Translations under genes and position numbers: made by a program
Notes under the pieces: model-generated
Told to the model about the DNA's origin: nothing
Databases searched by the model: none
What the model saw: the letters and a program-made list of their open reading frames with translations, nothing else
NCBI GenBank assembly: GCA_002256465.1
Contig: NQJG01000092.1
Coordinates: forward strand, 1 to 6,205
From: Methylococcaceae bacterium NSP1-1
Lineage (GTDB): Bacteria > Pseudomonadota > Gammaproteobacteria > Methylococcales > Methylomonadaceae
Length of the DNA: 6,205 nucleotides
Direction: 5' to 3'
Shown here: piece by piece, positions 5,411-6,205 of the stretch
Numbering within the stretch: position 1 is the stretch's first letter
Layout: every line of letters begins with the position of its first letter

Positions 5411-6205
5411 TTATTGCAAGACAAACTTAAGCCCGATCAGCATCAAAATAGATGCCAAAACCGGGCGTAAAAATCTTTCGGGAATTTTTGCACTCAGGTG
5501 GCTACCTATCCAGATGCCAGGCAAAGAACCTATCAGCAAGCTGCCCAATAAAACCACATCCACATTACCTAAACTAAGGTGACCAATCCCGGCAACAGCA
5601 GTAAGCGGAATAGCATGCGCCAAATCAGTGCCAACGATTTTTAGCGTAGTCATCCTGGGGTAAAGAAATAACAGCGCTACAGTACCCAGCGCACCGGCTC
5701 CCACAGAAGACAGCGTTACCAGTATGCCAAGCACTGCACCAATAAATATGGTGGCGGGTATTTGAAAATGCTTGAAGCGTGCAGCATTCTCGGGATTACT
5801 ATGTTCATCATCAATAGGCTTTAGTGTTGCCGCTTTATTCAACAACACACTACGCACAAACAGCGCGCAAGCGGTTAATACCAGAGCAATACCCAACGTG
5901 AACGTAATTGCCCCTGACGTTTCTTTGCCTATAGTCATTAAATGTTTAAGTACAAATAGCGTAATCAAGGCAAAAGGTATGCTGCCCAGTGCCAGCCAGC
6001 CCACAATTTTCCAATCAACCGAGCCATGTTTACCGTGATGGACCCATACGCCACTGGTTTTGGTAATAGCGGCAAACAATAGATCTGTACCCACCGCAAC
6101 AGCCGGTTTAAATCCAAACAAGAATACCAGCAATGGGGTCATCAGCGAACCACCGCCTACACCCGTAATGCCAACCAATAACCCGACCATAAAACCCGAA
6201 AACGT
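5411..6205 (-). CDS. TSUP-family membrane transporter (TauE/SafE type, putative sulfite/organosulfur exporter), 5' partial
   Basis: The stop codon is TAA at 5411-5413 (minus strand). The frame stays open to the window edge beyond the ATG at 6190, and the residues before it (FSGF) continue the first membrane helix, so that ATG is probably internal and the N-terminus is missing. The protein is strongly hydrophobic, with about seven or eight membrane segments. It has the internal duplication of the family: GITGVGGGSLMTP followed by VGTDLLFAAITKTSG (numbering from 6190, about 7-47), and TLSSVGAGALGT followed by VGTDLAHAIPLTAVAG (about 159-201). Between the halves is a charged cytoplasmic or periplasmic loop (about 120-142, PIDDEHSNPENAARFK). 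Known members move sulfite, sulfoacetate, taurine-derived or other small anions across the inner membrane; the substrate here cannot be assigned. It converges on cvfB and is transcribed independently of it. Confidence 0.92.
   Translation of the reverse strand, partial: TFSGFMVGLLVGITGVGGGSLMTPLLVFLFGFKPAVAVGTDLLFAAITKTSGVWVHHGKHGSVDWKIVGWLALGSIPFALITLFVLKHLMTIGKETSGAITFTLGIALVLTACALFVRSVLLNKAATLKPIDDEHSNPENAARFKHFQIPATIFIGAVLGILVTLSSVGAGALGTVALLFLYPRMTTLKIVGTDLAHAIPLTAVAGIGHLSLGNVDVVLLGSLLIGSLPGIWIGSHLSAKIPERFLRPVLASILMLIGLKFVLQ

Noticed and set aside
5400..5582. 60-codon plus-strand reading frame with a GGAG just upstream
   Set aside because: It lies almost wholly antisense to the conserved TSUP gene, GGAG is only 2 nt from the first ATG (better for the ATG at 5406), and the translation shows no recognisable protein features.
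1..6205. A sulfur-metabolism cluster made of the sulfurtransferase and the TSUP carrier
   Set aside because: The two genes lie on opposite strands about 5 kb apart with unrelated genes between them, and both families are common in genomes without such linkage.

Overview
The window reads as a stretch of a gammaproteobacterial chromosome of moderate GC. RapA, the RNA polymerase recycling ATPase, is typical of Gammaproteobacteria, and its motifs and flanking residues here follow the enterobacterial protein closely. The general style would fit an environmental lineage such as a methanotroph (Methylococcales), but that is an impression and no marker gene in the window proves it. I see no insertion sequence, prophage, CRISPR array, tRNA or rRNA.

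Layout, left to right. (1) Positions 2-592, plus strand: the C-terminal two thirds of a two-domain thiosulfate/3-mercaptopyruvate sulfurtransferase, cut by the window edge. (2) Positions 654-1509, minus strand: two paralogous small exported proteins, each with a signal peptide, a His/Gly-rich stretch, a Tyr-Pro-Gln repeat region and a conserved glycine-zipper C-terminus. (3) Positions 1510-1778: a divergent intergenic region holding a nested inverted repeat, followed by what looks like a damaged 5' end of rapA. (4) Positions 1779-4394 (homologous in-frame coding back to 1674), plus strand: rapA. (5) Positions 4403-5230, plus strand: a CvfB/YitL-family S1-domain RNA-binding protein, packed against rapA and probably co-transcribed. 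(6) Positions 5231-5410: a short convergent gap with an imperfect inverted repeat. (7) Positions 5411-6205, minus strand: a TSUP (TauE/SafE-type) membrane transporter whose N-terminus lies beyond the window.

The rapA-cvfB pair is the one clear functional unit: an ATPase acting on RNA polymerase next to a nucleic-acid-binding protein. The sulfurtransferase and the TSUP carrier both belong to families linked with sulfur metabolism, but they are separated by unrelated genes on opposite strands, so I do not claim they work together. The two points most worth a second look are the out-of-frame or missing N-terminal domain of RapA and the tandem pair of His-rich glycine-zipper proteins. I found no convincing evidence of a wholly new multi-gene system.
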